Assembly (NCBI RefSeq): GCF_004798865.1
Contig: NW_025335468.1
Location: 4,851,587 to 4,915,586 of the forward strand
DNA: 64,000 nt
Reading direction: 5' to 3'
Origin: Varanus komodoensis
Taxonomy: Eukaryota; Chordata; Lepidosauria; Squamata; Varanidae
Made by a program: the position numbers and the translations under genes. This document shows positions 11,110 to 23,479 of the stretch, piece after piece; the first letter of the stretch is position 1, and each line of letters starts with the position of its first letter. The notes under the pieces are model-generated. The model saw nothing but the letters and a program-made list of their open reading frames with translations, did no database searches and was not told the DNA's origin.

Positions 11110-11800
11110 TTTAAAAAGTGACTGAGTATACACAACAGGATAACCCACACCCAAAGAGAACGTATGGGTTGAGTGTGGGTTGTCATTGAACTGTGAGCTG
11201 GTGTTGAGACATGGGTTTTAATGTTGTCTGAGTCTAGCCAAGCTAATATGAGCAACCCATGAAAAGAACCCATGGTGTGTTGTTGGGTTGTGAACTCAGA
11301 GTTGTTCACCATGCTTTGTGTGTTTGTTTGTTTGTTTTTTGGTTAGGTTCAGACAAAATAATAACCCACAGTTTAATGACAACCTGGGATTCAGTGGTGA
11401 CTCATGTTCAACTCATACTCATCCCTTCATTGTGAGTTATGTTGTCTGAACCCAGGGCTTCTTTACACATGACATTTATCCTGTAGTGTGATCCTTCACT
11501 CAAAGCAGTGTGCAGGTTCCTTCCATGAAGTCATCCTCCACTGCCTCTCTCATTTTTTCCAGCCATTTTTACTGCTTTTTTAAGAGACTGGGAAATCTAA
11601 GATTATTTCCCGTTGCGCTCCTTAATACGTCAAACTGCCTGGGTATTTTTCACAAGTGTGCTGTGTCACAGCACTATCTTGTAGCTGCTTAGGAAAACAT
11701 AAAGGAAGGCAGAGAAGTTGAACACCCAGAAAACACACACATGTAGACAGACAAAGGACACAATGAAAATGGAAGAAGTCTCAGCAAAGCCATGGGATAA
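11110..11800. mobile_element. Diverged relative of the 60.9-kb inverted-repeat element
   Basis: It contains two AACCCAC/GTGGGTT units. The second, at 11,344-11,455, is bounded by AGGTTCAGACAA and GTTGTCTGAACCCAGG. The sequence after it (GGGCTTCTTTACACATGACA, then a stretch near 11,550 with CCAGCCATTTTTAC, then GACAAAGGACAC near 11,752) follows the same order as modules inside the element at 60,941-61,810. It is an old, broken, noncoding DNA-transposon copy. The right end is not resolved. Confidence 0.45.
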
Positions 11801-14719
11801 ACACTTCATGTGGGGAAACACTTCTTGTGACTACAGCACAGTGCACAAGGACTGCCAAAAACGTATTTCCAAGTAAATATGATGAGGATTCAGGCTGTCA
11901 ACCCCTTCAGTTTCACCTGGGAATGCCCAATCTCTAGTCTTTTTCCAGCTTGAATTTCTCTGCTCGTTGGGTGGCACGGAAGTCAGAAATGCACAGCAAG
12001 AACCAGAGAAAGCAAGGAATCCCTGCAGCTTCTCTAGAGGCAATCCTTCCACTGTCCTTCAGTTGTATCCTTTCCTATCCACACCTGCCATGGTACCAGA
12101 TTGCTCTTCTGCACTTTGACAGATCAGGTGGAGGGAAATCACATGAGGATTCCAGTGAAAAGGTGACAGCGTTTGAACCTCAGTAAAAGCATGTGTAAGA
12201 TTGGGATTGTCCGTGAAACAGGGATTCCACACAAAAGCCTCATATGGAAGCATCCCTTTGAGCTCTTTTTCTGCAAGTGGCTCTGGCACCTCCCACATGC
12301 AGAGAGCACGCTCACCCCCCTGAGCTTCAGATGCATTTCTTGTGTGCCTGCGATGTGTAACTAACTCACAGTTGTCTGCAGGCTCTTTAGACAAGGCTGA
12401 AATCCATGTCATACCTGCGTCGTCTGAGTACTTTCTCGTTCTCCTCCCGCCTCCTAAGAGTAGAGAAGACGAGCTATTAAATTACAGCAGAGAAAGCGAT
12501 GCTCTACCTCCTGGGCTAATTGCGCTCTTGCACTGCTCCTCTTAGAGAACAGGACAGGAAGAGCTGCTTGCATGGATCGCAGGGCTGCAAAGCAACAGCA
12601 CACTAAATGCCTCACGGAGGAAAGCTCTCCGTCCCACCCCAGCAGTGCTGCGATGGCGCTGGCTTCATTGCCACACCAAGCCGCACCACCCCTGCGCCTT
12701 TCTTCCTGCATGAGTTCATATTTGTGTCGGAAAACTTGGTTGTGTGTCAACTGTACCAGCTGCTGTTTGTGCCCCAGGCTACTTGCCCAGATACTGGGAC
12801 GATAGGCCAAGTTGGTGGCAAAGGTATGGAGCCATTGCCAGGTCTTACAATCTTATCATTCAGCCGGCTGCTTGTGTTTAAACTGCATCTGGATTTCAAA
12901 CTTAACCAAGAGAAGTTATTGCCTTTGAAGGCCGGGAGGAAAGCCATGCCAAGAACAAACAGTAAATAGGTCTCATTAATTTCCTGAACACCAGTGGTAG
13001 TCATGCAGTCAACAACTTTCTTATTCATCCACACCACGGCACGTGCCACTTTTCAAGCAGCCCAGCTGTTCCTCTGCCAAAGAACAGTTACTAAACTTGA
13101 AAGGCTGCCATGGCTAAAAACAGAGGTAGCCACTTCTGCTGGGCAGTATCTGCCACCCAAGCCCCATCGAAATGCAGTGGGGTTGGAGAGGGATCATGTT
13201 GCTGATGACTCAGAAAAGTCAAGAGAGGCGGGGGAAAACTTTGTGCAAAGGACCTATGGGAGGGGCAGAAGCCTGTTCAGGTACTGTTGCAATCAGTCTC
13301 GTGGCTGGTCAAGGGTTCTCAAGAGGCAATGCTCTACTCCTTTGCCTCCAGCAAGGATGCTATGCATGCCAAGTCATCAGGTGAAACATCTCCTGGCGTG
13401 GAGCTGTACCTGAACTGTGAAGCTCAGCATTATCAGTTTGCCATTGCTGCTCTTAAACTGTGGGGCCCATGGGCCATGGGTTTGCCCACCCCTCTGTTGA
13501 ATGAACAGCTGCATAATCTGGTCCCCTAACTGACCACTGTGCCAAACTTGGGTGTGGACATGAGGGACCATTCTGCATCTCAATATTGCCCCCCAGCCTA
13601 GCATGAGGAGCGATTGCCAGAAGAGGCCAAAGGAACGGCCCCTGTGCCTGCAGAAGCATGGGACATGCCTTGGCTGCTCCTTGGAGCCTCATGCAGTGGC
13701 TCAGGCCGCAGTAAGCAGCAGGAGAACATTTTTGTCCATGTGCTCACAATCATCGCCTGCCGCTTTTCTGCACATCTACTGGCTTGCTTGAATAAGGCGG
13801 CTGGCCCTGGTGGTCAGCTGGCCAGCATGAACGGTTCAGGAAAAAGCTCAGCTGGCCCACCGGCAGCCATGGCCAGCCACCTGACTCAAGCAAGCCCTTA
13901 GGCAAAGCCAGCTCAGCCCCTGGGACTCGGCAAAGGACCCAGTCCGAGTCCAGCAACCAAACGCACAGATGGGACAAAGCCATGGTCAGAGGCTGATAAC
14001 GGAGGTGACTGATCGTAGGCAGAGGAAGGATCAACCAGGAAGGTGAGCCAAGGCTCAGGAGTTGGTGACCCAGAGTCCTTGCGAACAGGCCTGCAGCAAG
14101 CTGTTCATCTAGTAAAGGTGTGGCAGAGATGACTGGGTGGATACAGGTCAGCCTGCGTGCGTACTTTTCGAAGCTCTGGGAGCTGAATAGGTTTCTCGGG
14201 TATCTCTCTCTAGTCGGGACATTAATGATCTTTTCACCATAGCCTGTGTCCAGGATCAGGTCTGGGACACAGTGCAGCTGTGGACAGCGAGGAGCTCTGG
14301 CCCGGGTTTTTGTGAAAAACCACCACAAGATAATGAAAAGCGCTGTCGGCAGCAGGTGTAGGTGCGGCAGTCATTGTGGTCTTGGCAGCAAGATGTCCAA
14401 GGTGTGTGTGGGGGGGGGGGGGAGCAAGGGCGCGACAGGCCCCACACGGGCCAGGGAGCACTTCTCCAAGAAAGGCAAGGCTGTGGCCACCCAACCCTGT
14501 TTCTTCGCCAGAGGCAGGAGGTATCCTGACTGGGCTCCTGGTTTCAGTGAAATGCGGGAAAACACTCCCTTTTATATCTGCATGGCAAGAAGATTTTTGG
14601 CAAGCCTGACGGAGGCATGAGAAAAGGTGGCACAGCAACCACAGTTTTCTCTTGTGCTCATTTGTTACAGGAAGAAAATCCTCCTCCTCCTCTTCCTCCT
14701 CACCACCATCTTCACATTT
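11801..14719. other. Unassigned sequence with a poly-G run
   Basis: No supported gene. Many short overlapping open frames are present on both strands, the longest being 192 residues on - at 13750-14328; none shows domain motifs. A run of about 13 G lies near 14,410-14,422. Confidence 0.4.
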
Positions 14720-14721
14720 AC

Positions 14722-14912
14722 ACCCCATCTTTCTTCCTTTTGCAAGGAGCCCAAGATAGCTTACAAGGGTCTCCTTCTCTTCATTTTATCCTCATAACAA
14801 CAACCCTGTGAGGTAGGTTAGGTTGAGAGGCCATGACTGGCTCAAAGTCACTCTGTGTGCTTCATGGTCAAGTGGGGACCAGAGCCTGGGCCAGTCCTGA
14901 CTCCTGTTTCCC
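14722..14912 (-). mobile_element. Sauria-type SINE
   Basis: Reverse orientation. It has CAAGGAGCCCAAGATAGC, ATAACAACAACCCTGTGAGG, TAGGTTAGGTTGAGAGGC and CTCAAAGTCAC, the inverse of the body of the other Sauria SINEs. The tRNA-like head end (TGGTCAAGTGGGGACCAGAG) is worn. Confidence 0.75.
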
Positions 14913-14935
14913 AGTGAAACACATTGGTCCCTGCA

Positions 14936-14985
14936 GAGCGGCCCTCCAGAAGTGCTGGACTACAATTCCCATCATCCCCCTACCA
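14936..14985. mobile_element. Half of a palindromic MITE
   Basis: GCGGCCCTCCAGAAGTGCTG followed by GACTACAATTCCCATCATCC is one arm of the palindromic hAT-like family. The other arm is missing. Confidence 0.5.
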
Positions 14986-15239
14986 GGGTTTGGGGCTTAG
15001 GAAAGCTCCTCCGGGCATTGCTGCTTGCCAGGTCAGTTTTCATGCTCACCTAAGTGCTCCCCATGCGAGGTGGCGGGAGAAGAGGCAGAGCTTCACCGCT
15101 CCGCTGGACTCAGGGATGGAAGTTCCCAGTCTTTATGGCACCTGACAGACAACTTGCACATTGACCCGTCAAGGAAACAGGAAAAGCTGGTTGCTGACAG
15201 TGTTGCTTCAGGAATCCCGAGGATACTTGAAATGGTTTA

Positions 15240-15328
15240 GGGCACAATTCTATGCATGTTTAAACAAAAAGAGAAGCCCAGCAACTCCCAGACATCTTTC
15301 CTTTTTAAACACGTGTAGAATTGTGCCC
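15240..15328. mobile_element. Inverted-repeat MITE, GGGCACAATTCTA ends
   Basis: A perfect 13-bp terminal inverted repeat, GGGCACAATTCTA...TAGAATTGTGCCC. The TGTTTAAA words also mirror each other further in. The total is 89 bp. A related copy lies at 42,970-43,080. Confidence 0.7.
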
Positions 15329-15954
15329 TTATTTATGATCACAGCCTCCGCAGAGGCTTTTGGTGCAAAGTTGTTCTCATTTAGGAGTTAAAACCTTCTG
15401 TTTATGGAGTTCTAGAAAAATATCCTTCTATTTTTAGTTGAATTTCTCCTAGGGAAGCATATTTTGCTTGGCATCTTAACCAGCTATGTGGGGAAGAAGC
15501 CTTCCCTGCCCACTGCAGGGTTGGTTTGGTGGGACACTGACCCCAGTCATTCCGTGGCTGAGAGGACGAAGGAGACAATGCTGCAGACACAAACGCATCA
15601 CTCTACGAAGGCAGGACTTTTAATGGACGTGGGCGTTGTGGTCCCATGCAGTGTTTTTCTGGCCAGCTTTTGCAAGGAGATTCACAAAAGGCTATCTCCG
15701 ATGAGCTGGAAGGCCCCTCAGCCCTTGAGTCTAAGCCTATGCCCTAAACCAGGATACCCCATACCTCAAGCACCCCGTAAGCAGAACTTTGGCCAACGCT
15801 TTACAGAATTACCAAGAGGATTTACCCAGGTAGCCCGTTAGTTACCTTACCAAGTGCTGCAACACTGTTTCTGTTCCATTTGATCTTCAGTTCCCTTTAT
15901 ATTATTTCCAGTTAGTGAAACAAGCTTCCGACTCCATGTTCTAATTCGGGGATA

Positions 15955-16083
15955 AGTGACCTGCTGTCTTTCAGATAGTTTTGGACTGCAGTTTCCATAA
16001 GCCCCAGCCAGAATGGGCAAACATGGGGATAACTGGGGTTATAGTCCTAGTCACCTCAAGAATAACAGATTGCTTACCCCCAT
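15955..16083. mobile_element. Diverged palindromic MITE
   Basis: AGTTTTGGACTGCAGTTTCC with CCCCAGCCAGAATGGGCAA in the middle, and GGGGTTATAGTCCTAGTCAC as the returning arm. It is the same family as the copy at 5928 but more worn. Confidence 0.5.
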
Positions 16084-16854
16084 TCTGATATTTTGGCCGA
16101 GTCTTTGGCTGAGCCATGGTTAAACTTGTGGACAGTAGTAAGGCACTTCAAGAAGTAATTCTGTTGGTAAAGCTGTGATAAAATTGCAATATAGATGAAC
16201 CCTGATCAAGTTTTCGCAACAGTTCCAATTCCACTTCCAGTCCTCCTGCACAGAATTTCTGAACTGAGGGTGCAAAGCTGCAGCGTCTCTCATGTATTTA
16301 TGTTGCCTCATAATTACAAGCCAGCACTTCCTGGCTTTTACTCCAATAAAACTGCCCCTTTAAATATTTCCAGTTCATTCTCTTCCTGTCAAAACAACAG
16401 GGTCTTTATTTGCCTTTTAACAGGGTTGATCATCCTTTCTAACAGTTGGATTCCATTTCCTCTTTGGCTTTTCTGGTCCTGGTTGATTAGCCTGGGTACA
16501 GAGACCTGGTGGATACTTGTCTAGCGTGGCTTTCTCCAGACTGTGACTCCTATCCTTCCCGGCCAGCATGAATTGACCAGTGCCAGGAGGGGCGGATGGG
16601 GGTCGCAGTCCACCTCAACTGGAAGGCAGCATGGCTCAATGGTCGATCTAAAGGTTCTTTTAATAATCTCCTCCATCAGCATCCACTAAGGGTAGTCCCC
16701 ATTCGTCCTCTGGCAGTTCATCCCTCTGCATTTAAAATCGACTTCATTTTTCCTTGAAGCCAACTCAAGGAGCTGGGCTTTTGCTGAAGGGACAGTATCT
16801 ATCAAAAGTTTGTCCCTTGGAACTCATACTGGCACCTTTGGCTGGTAATTGCCC

Positions 16855-16930
16855 CCACCTTTTCTTTATAATAATTCTGTGAGGTAGGCCAGGCTCAGAC
16901 AGTGGCTTGTGCCTGGCCAGCCCCTGAATT
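16855..16930 (-). mobile_element. Possible SINE fragment
   Basis: TTCTGTGAGGTAGGCCAGGC and CAGACAGTGGCTTGTGCC resemble the inverse of the Sauria SINE body. It is short and diverged; a chance or MIR-like match is possible. Confidence 0.35.
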
Positions 16931-17809
16931 CCACAGCTGCTCAGGGATCTGGATGCAGTCCAAAATGCGAGACACTTGCTCACCCTTTGCCAGAGCAGTG
17001 GCCTATGGCTGCCAGCTTATCTTTTAGGCCAAGGGTCCCCCATACAGTACCTTCGGACATTTCCAGTGGCCCCCCTATGGGGCTCCCATGGACACCCATC
17101 CACAAAATCACCATCATAACAATACTAATTATTTTGTATATATGAATTGATTTGCATATGTCCACAGCAGTGAATGCATTTAAACTTCACACACCATGCT
17201 GGCAATTATCCATAGGCTTCAACAGAAGCAGAGCAATATCCAAATAAGTATCCATTGGCAGAGGGTATCTATATGCTCCCCATCTGAGTATGGAATGTGT
17301 TGTACTGTCCTCAGCCCACTGCATTATAGGAAGTGAGTGTTTATCCTTCCAGTGTTGTAATATCAGCCTCTCAGCTGTCAAAAGGGTGCAGAGAATCCAT
17401 TCATGCCGAGCATTTGTTAATTTCCCTGAAGTGGCACCTCAGCTTTAAAGCGTGTGTGCAAAAGTGAGTAGTAAAGGCTGTTCCTGTATGCAGTGCATCT
17501 GGGCAATATCCTTGTCCGAACAAGAAGCAACTCGGGGACATTGCCGAAAGATGTAGTGAAGGCTTTGCTGTGTCGCATTGCTGGCACTTAGTCCCCCGTC
17601 AAGGAGATGTTGCGGCAGAAATGAAACCCGGCCTTGCTGAGTAAGATGTAGTCTGAGATCCACAGGCACGAGAGGGTAGATGGAGATGTGATGACTCACT
17701 TCTTAAACGTTTTGTGCTGGTGCCCACAGCAGTTCCTCAAATTCCCCAACGTGCCTATGGACCCCCAACATTTAGAGCCCCCATTTTAGACCCTCCTGAG
17801 ACATGTGTC

Positions 17810-17924
17810 CAGCTTGTGCCCTTCCAGATGTTTTGACCTGCAACTCCCATCGGTCCTCCCCTCTGGCTATCCAGGCAAGGGCTACTGGGAGTTGTACACT
17901 AAACATCTGGAAGGCCACAAGAAG
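17810..17924. mobile_element. Palindromic MITE
   Basis: The left arm has CAGCTTGTGCCCTTCCAGATG and CTGCAACTCCCATCGG. The right arm has GGGAGTTGTACACTAAACATCTGG and AAGGCCACAAGAAG. The arms are inverse copies with scattered changes. Confidence 0.6.
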
Positions 17925-18261
17925 GGACGGCCATCTGGAGGGCATCCACTTCAGAACTATCATGATGAGCTCGTACATTTCAGAATTAATCACTGGAGTG
18001 TTAGTTAGATTGGAAAAAAGGATGTCTGCATACTTCAGGGCCCAGCATCTGTCTGACAGAATTCTACAAACGGAGGCAACAACAAAATTAACAAAACTGT
18101 CATTCCTGTACCACCCAACAGCTGAGACTGAAGCTCTGGAACAGGTAGCGCCATGTCTCCCACCAGCTCAGCTCTCCCACTGCAAATTTTATTATGAAAG
18201 TGTGCTGTTGGAAGCACTAATTCTGATCTCATTTCCTCTGCGTCCGTCCAAAGTACAGGAT

Positions 18262-18376
18262 GCTGGCAGCAGGGCAGAGCAAGCGTGCTGGACTGGGGGG
18301 CCTGTGAGATCCTGCTTTCAGTTGCCACTTAGCCATGGAGCTCACTGGTGACTTTGGGCAGTCACTGCCTCTCACA
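18262..18376 (+). mobile_element. Sauria-type SINE, left half (split by CR1)
   Basis: GTGCTGGACTGGGG, the worn B-box region, then AGCCATGGAGCTCACTGGTG and ACTTTGGGCAGTCACTGCC. The sequence stops at CTCTCA, where the CR1 begins, and resumes at 18,995. Confidence 0.75.
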
Positions 18377-18994
18377 GCATCATAGAACAGCAGAGTTGGA
18401 AAAGGCCAAAAGGCCACTGGGTCCAAGCCCCTGCTGTTGCAGGACCTTAAGATACACCGTCCTATTTAGATGACCATCCAGACACTCTTTGAATGTTTCC
18501 AGCGAGGGAGAGCCCACAACTTCTCTAGGTAATAGGGTCCACTGTCCTACTGCTCTGACAGTGAGGAAATTTGTCCTGCTATCTAGTCTAAATCTGGTTT
18601 CTTTTAACTTAAATCCATTATTCCGTGCCCTGCACTCTGGAATAAACATGAACAGTTCTTGTCCACCCTTCCTCTTTGGGGCAGCCTTTCAGGTACTTGT
18701 GGAGCGCTATTCTATCTCCCCTCAGTCTTCTCTTCCTGAGGCTGAACATGCCCAGTTCTCTCAATCTTTCCTCACAGGGCTTTGCCTCCAGTCCCTGAGT
18801 TGTCCTTGTTGCTCTCCTCTGTACCCTTTCTAGCTTTTCTGCATCTTTTTGAGACTTTGGTGCCTGGACCCAGTCCTCCAGGTGAGGTCTGACTAGTGCG
18901 GAGTGTAGTGGGACTAGTACTTCACATGCTTCTGTTAATGCATCTCAAAATAGCAGTTGCCCCTTTTGCCACTAACCTGCTTCAGGGTTGTTGT
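18377..18994 (-). mobile_element. CR1 LINE 3' portion inserted in a SINE
   Basis: Read on -, this is about 0.6 kb of the CR1 3' end. On + it begins with GCATCATAGAACAGCAGAG, the inverse of the CR1 terminus, and holds typical phrases GAGAGCCCACAACTTCTCT, GTCCACTGTCCTACTGCTC and CCCAGTTCTCTCAATC. It contains no long frame and is 5'-truncated. The host SINE's TCTCA word appears on both sides (near 18,370 and 18,995), as a short target duplication would. The insertion is therefore younger than the SINE. Confidence 0.82.
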
Positions 18995-19095
18995 TCTCAG
19001 CCCTACCTCCCAAGGTTGTTGGGTGGATAAAATGGAGAGAAGGAGGTCTGTTGGGTTCCTTGCAAGAGGAAAAAAAGGAAGGATAAAATGTGATA
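18995..19095 (+). mobile_element. Sauria-type SINE, right half
   Basis: TCTCAGCCCTACCTCCCAAG, GTTGTTGGGTGGATAAAATGG and GGGTTCCTTGCAAGAGG complete the SINE begun at 18,262. It ends in an A-rich tail. Confidence 0.75.
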
Positions 19096-19537
19096 TTTAA
19101 AAAATAGTCCATTTTGATTCAAAATGGGCCACGTCCCTCTTTATCATGCACCCATCTCTCCCAAGTCAACGTTTTCTTAACATGCATGTACTTTTTCTGT
19201 AGTCACCTCACATCTGCCATTTTCACTCCACCCATCCTGTAATTGTCTGCAGAGCTTTAAAAAAATGGTATGGAAGCTGTGCAGCTTCTAAAGTTGTTTG
19301 GGATGAAAATAAGCAAAGATTGCAACTAGCTAGAAATTTAGCTCTAAGCCAAGATGATGAATTGATGCCATGGTAGCCTGAGCCCTATTAAGCTAGATTT
19401 TACAGGGTAGGAATGGGAGGTTGCATCTGAGAGGTGGGAGAGGTTCTAGGGTTCAGGCGTGCAAGAATATCAAACTGGGTATTCAACTTTCCCTGTGATT
19501 TGAATAATATGTGGCCTGTGTGTGTTGGCCTGCATCT

Positions 19538-19680
19538 CAGAAGATCTAGTTCTAACCCTCACTAGGCAATGAAGCGCACTGAGTGACTTGGAAGCAGGCA
19601 CAGGTTCTCAGCCTAACCTACCTCACAAGGTTGTTGTGAGGGTAAAGTGAAGAGGAGGAGGAGGAGAATCATGCGGCTGT
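19538..19680 (+). mobile_element. Sauria-type SINE, partial
   Basis: TCTCAGCCTAACCTACCTCA, CAAGGTTGTTGTGAGGGTAA and GAGGAGGAGGAGAATCATG are clear. The tRNA-like head is nearly lost and the 3' tail is missing. Confidence 0.7.
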
Positions 19681-20104
19681 GCACAAATCATCTCCCTTTA
19701 TGGGGTCTACTGCTTTGTGCCAGGTTAGCATAGGGTTTGCCTCACCCACTATGGCCCTGCTTGGTCCTTACAATGAAAAATGGCATGCAAAGGAACGTGG
19801 CTGGGATACACTTTTTCTACTCCAAGGGATCTGTGGCATGGTGCTTGTCAGAGCCGGGCTCCGCCAGTTGCTGGATTCAGCTTGCACACGGATGATGTCT
19901 TTTACCCATTCAGGACAGCAACTGGAAGGGTGAGCTACACGATTCCCATTTGCAGCCCAGGATCACCTGTGCTTGATCAGAGCATCTGGTTATAATGGTG
20001 CCTCGCGGAATCTCATTGCTGACAATTTAGTGTTCAATTATTTTAGTACAGTGCAGTAGTTACTTGGTCTAAGAATGAGTTCTGCAAATATAGTTGCATA
20101 CGGA

Positions 20105-20205
20105 ATACTGTGGAGTGTGTATTTGTTTTATCCATTTCCGTGCTCTTGCACACTGCCTTGAGCACTGGAAAGGTAGCTAATAAATTATTTCCATAAGTAA
20201 ATATG
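20105..20205 (+). mobile_element. Possible LINE 3' tail
   Basis: CACACTGCCTTGAGCACTGG followed by AAAGGTAGCTAATAAATTA resembles the 3' ends of reptile LINEs (a GCC...GGC stem, then an AATAAA tail). It is short and uncertain. Confidence 0.3.
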
Positions 20206-20756
20206 TAACCCCTGAAATTCATACGGAGCTTTGTTGGCTCTGAAATTTAAAAATTTAAATATCTAGAGGTATTCTGGTGGGGGGATGCTGGGAATTGTAA
20301 GACTTTTATTCTGTCTGTATATTCATAGAATTGTGTCAAGTGCCATCCTTAATTTTATGTGGCCTGAGATGTTGGGGAAATAAATGGTTCATTTGGCTTT
20401 TTTAGTTTTATAGTTGCCTAAGTGAAAGGAATGTCGGGCTGTTGGAATGAAAGTGATTCATGTACTTACCAACTAGAGAAAGGCTAATTTAGGAAAGAGA
20501 TGGATGAGACACAACCGAGATAATCAGTTTAAGCAGACAGTGTTCTAAAATTAATAAACTACACACATCCCATCCCATACCTTTAAATAAATACACATCT
20601 CCCATACCATGGCATAATAATATATGATCCCAAATAAATGAGTGGAAATACTCATGTACTCTTCATTCTCTGCTGGTGGCTATAACCCCATTGCCAAGGT
20701 TACGGAACACAAGATCTCTACAATGTTGTTCCTGAAAGGTGGTAATTTTTAAAAAC

Positions 20757-20790
20757 CAGTCAGTCAGTCAGTCAGTCAGTCAGTCAATCA
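20757..20790. repeat. (CAGT)n microsatellite
   Basis: About seven tandem CAGT units, the last ones changed to CAAT. Confidence 0.9.
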
Positions 20791-21274
20791 ATTATACAGC
20801 CTGGCTCCTAACTTTTTGTTCTGCTCCCAGGAGAAAGAAGCTTCTGTTTCAGGAAGAAGAGTTTGCCCTCACAGAAGGAGGCCTTCCATGAGCAGAAGGA
20901 GCCTTCTGTGCAGCTCTCCGTCCAGGGACAGAAGCATAACGTTAGGATTCAAGCCAGGGATTGTAAGGCTGGCTGCGGAGCTTAGGAGACCTGCAAAGCC
21001 ACACTTGCTTTGTCCGGCCTGCAGGCTTCTGAAACCTGCCGTCGCTGCCATCTGAACCTGCACTGGCACTGCTATGGGCTGCTCTCCCTGTCACCAAGCT
21101 CAGAAAGGCAGGAAACCTGCCCAGTCGCCATCCCATTTTTCTCCTCACCAAATACTGCGGGCGGGAAAGCGAGGAAGGGAGGTCGAACTAGCTGTGCAGC
21201 TACACCCTTTTACACATTTTTACAGTGATTAAAGGCTTTTGTGGCTGCCCTGGGTGGGTTATTCCAGCCCGACT

Positions 21275-21490
21275 GAGTGTTTCGTTTAAAAAAGGATTCT
21301 TTCCCAGGCTTCTCCCTTCCTTTGCATGAGTTTTCTCTGGTACTGGTTGAGAGCTGGTTGTTGCTGTTACGGCTTTTAAATGTTGCCTGAATTTTTTACA
21401 GTGATTTCATTTGATTGTGGACTTGATGTCCGTGTTTTGTAAGCCGCCTTGGTCACATTGGCAAAGTTGGTGCAAAAATACAATAAGTAA
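21275..21490 (+). mobile_element. LINE 3'-UTR fragment
   Basis: T-rich sequence leading to GTAAGCCGCCTTGGTCACATTGGC and then an AAATACAATAAGTAA tail. The layout matches L2/CR1-type 3' ends, with a weakened terminal stem. Confidence 0.4.
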
Positions 21491-22199
21491 TGAATTATAT
21501 CTGCACATTTCCTTACAATTAATATACTGCTCTGCCTCCAGTAAAATACCTGAGTGGAAAGGGAAATCATTATTGAAATACAGAATTCAAACCATTGAAG
21601 TCAAATTCTGCCGGTCAAGCCATGGCTGCTTGGCCCAGGAAGGCTGGCTCAGTTTTCCAGCAAGTGCCAAAGCAAAGCCACCTTGGTGCCCACCTGGCAT
21701 CCATAGGCAGGGAATGCCTTGGAGAGGCTCTCCTCTGAGTAGTCTCTGCACAGGCATCAGTCCCAGGGAACCACCAGGGAGGCCTGTGCAGTGAGCAGAC
21801 CCGCTGGTGTTTCTAGTGCATCTGCCCTGCTTCTTTGACAGAAGTATTACTTCTCAGGCCCCTAACGCTCAACCCCCAAGTCACCTGCAAGCACCTGCCC
21901 GCTGGCAAAACGAACTCAGCCAGGGATCTGAGGCATGTGGAGTGCCCAAGCCACTGATGTCTATGCCGCCCATGCATTTGGATGTGCTGTTTTGCCCGTT
22001 CGCACCAGCTGTGGCACATGAAAGGTGCAGTCTCGCACAAGATAAGGTTCTTGTCCAAGCCCAGAGTTAACCACCAGCAGCATGCTTGGGCTGGGCCTAT
22101 TTTATCAGTCCCTTGCAGTCTCTCATGCAACTGACAGCCCCGGACTGGGACAGCACCCTCCTGGGCAGATTGCTGCAGAAGCTGCTTAGCAGAGGGGCC

Positions 22200-22365
22200 G
22201 CAGTGCAAGTGGTACAGTCCTGGCGTCACATCCAGAACGTCTGCGGTTCAGCTTCTCCAGGTGGACATCCTCCCGCTGAACTCCTGGAGAGCTGCTTCTG
22301 CCAGTCAGTGTTGACAGTACTGGGCCAGAGGGAGCCATGGCCTGGCTCAGGGTAAGGCCCCACCC
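22200..22365 (+). mobile_element. tRNA-derived squamate SINE, partial
   Basis: CTCCTGGAGAGCTGCTTCTG, CCAGTCAGTGTTGACAGTAC and the TGGCTCAGGGTAAGG end belong to the same family as 6250-6432. GCGGTTCAGCTTC is the likely B-box remnant. Confidence 0.6.
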
Positions 22366-23479
22366 TGTGCTCTTCCGTGAGCCATCAGTGCTGCTTGGCA
22401 CACAGCTCCATGCCGGGCTCTCAGAGCTGTTGCCCAGCCTGTGGTCTAGAACACCAGCCACAGAATGTCCATCTGCTAGACCAGCCTCCAGACTAGTCAA
22501 AGCACCGCCTGTTTGTTTTGCTCCAGTGCCACTCCTATCCTAGCTGACGCCGGTGTGCTAAGTTACAGCTCAATATGCATTGTTAACAAATATCCAAAAA
22601 TACATTCATACACACAGAGACAGGATGTGAGCAAGCACTCCCAAGACAGGACTGGTGGGACCTGAGGCTAGCCATTAGCATTTTCAATATAGAACGTTCA
22701 GAGCCATATTTTATGATGTCTAATTGACAGGGTTTGTATGACACGGTGGTGGGCGACAGACAAGCCTCGGCCAGCTGTCATGTCATGCAAACCCAAATGT
22801 GGCCTTCCCACCCAGCTGACATGACTAACCGTGGTGGCTTTCAGGAACATTTTAATGCCCTGTGACACCAGTGTTTCCTCCTCTCCCAGGTTGATTCAAA
22901 CTGAGCTATTCTCCCATTTTTCATGGATTGCTCTGGATAGTTACTAGTAACTAGGCAGTTACTATCACTACTAGTTTCTCTCAAGCACATATTACAAGAC
23001 TTCTGAATGTTCATCCTCTTCCTGGCTTGGCTTCCACAGAAAAAAAATCTGTATCAACCACAGAAAAATCTATATCAACCACCAATTCCACAGAAAAATA
23101 CAGGCACTGGAGCAAGAGTTTGCTATTTTGTAGTCCACATACTGAAAAAATACACAATGTACCCTGCAAGTCACTGCAAGATGGAAATAAATTTAAACAT
23201 CTGGCAAGTTGAGTAGAAGCTAACAGGTGTCAACTGCTAATCTACTGGCTTTTCTGTATATGATGGACCTTTCTTGGAAAGAACTAAAACAGTAGCATTT
23301 ATTATGGCAGCATCTGATAAAGCTTCACAAAGAGATATTCCTGGATGACCATGTTACTTTTCACTGCTTTGTTTTTCTTGTCAGTATGTTACTTTCTTTA
23401 TACTTACCTAATTCCATTTCTTTTTGCTGACATTTACCTCTCCAGGAATTTTGAATTCAGTGTCTTTCATTCCAACACT
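22366..23479. other. Unassigned sequence
   Basis: No gene seen. A short internal duplication, ATCAACCACAGAAAAAT / ATCAACCACCAATTCC, lies near 23,055-23,100. Confidence 0.4.

Noticed and set aside
13750-14328. A 192-residue open frame on -
   Set aside because: No recognised domain. It looks like chance in a GC-rich stretch.
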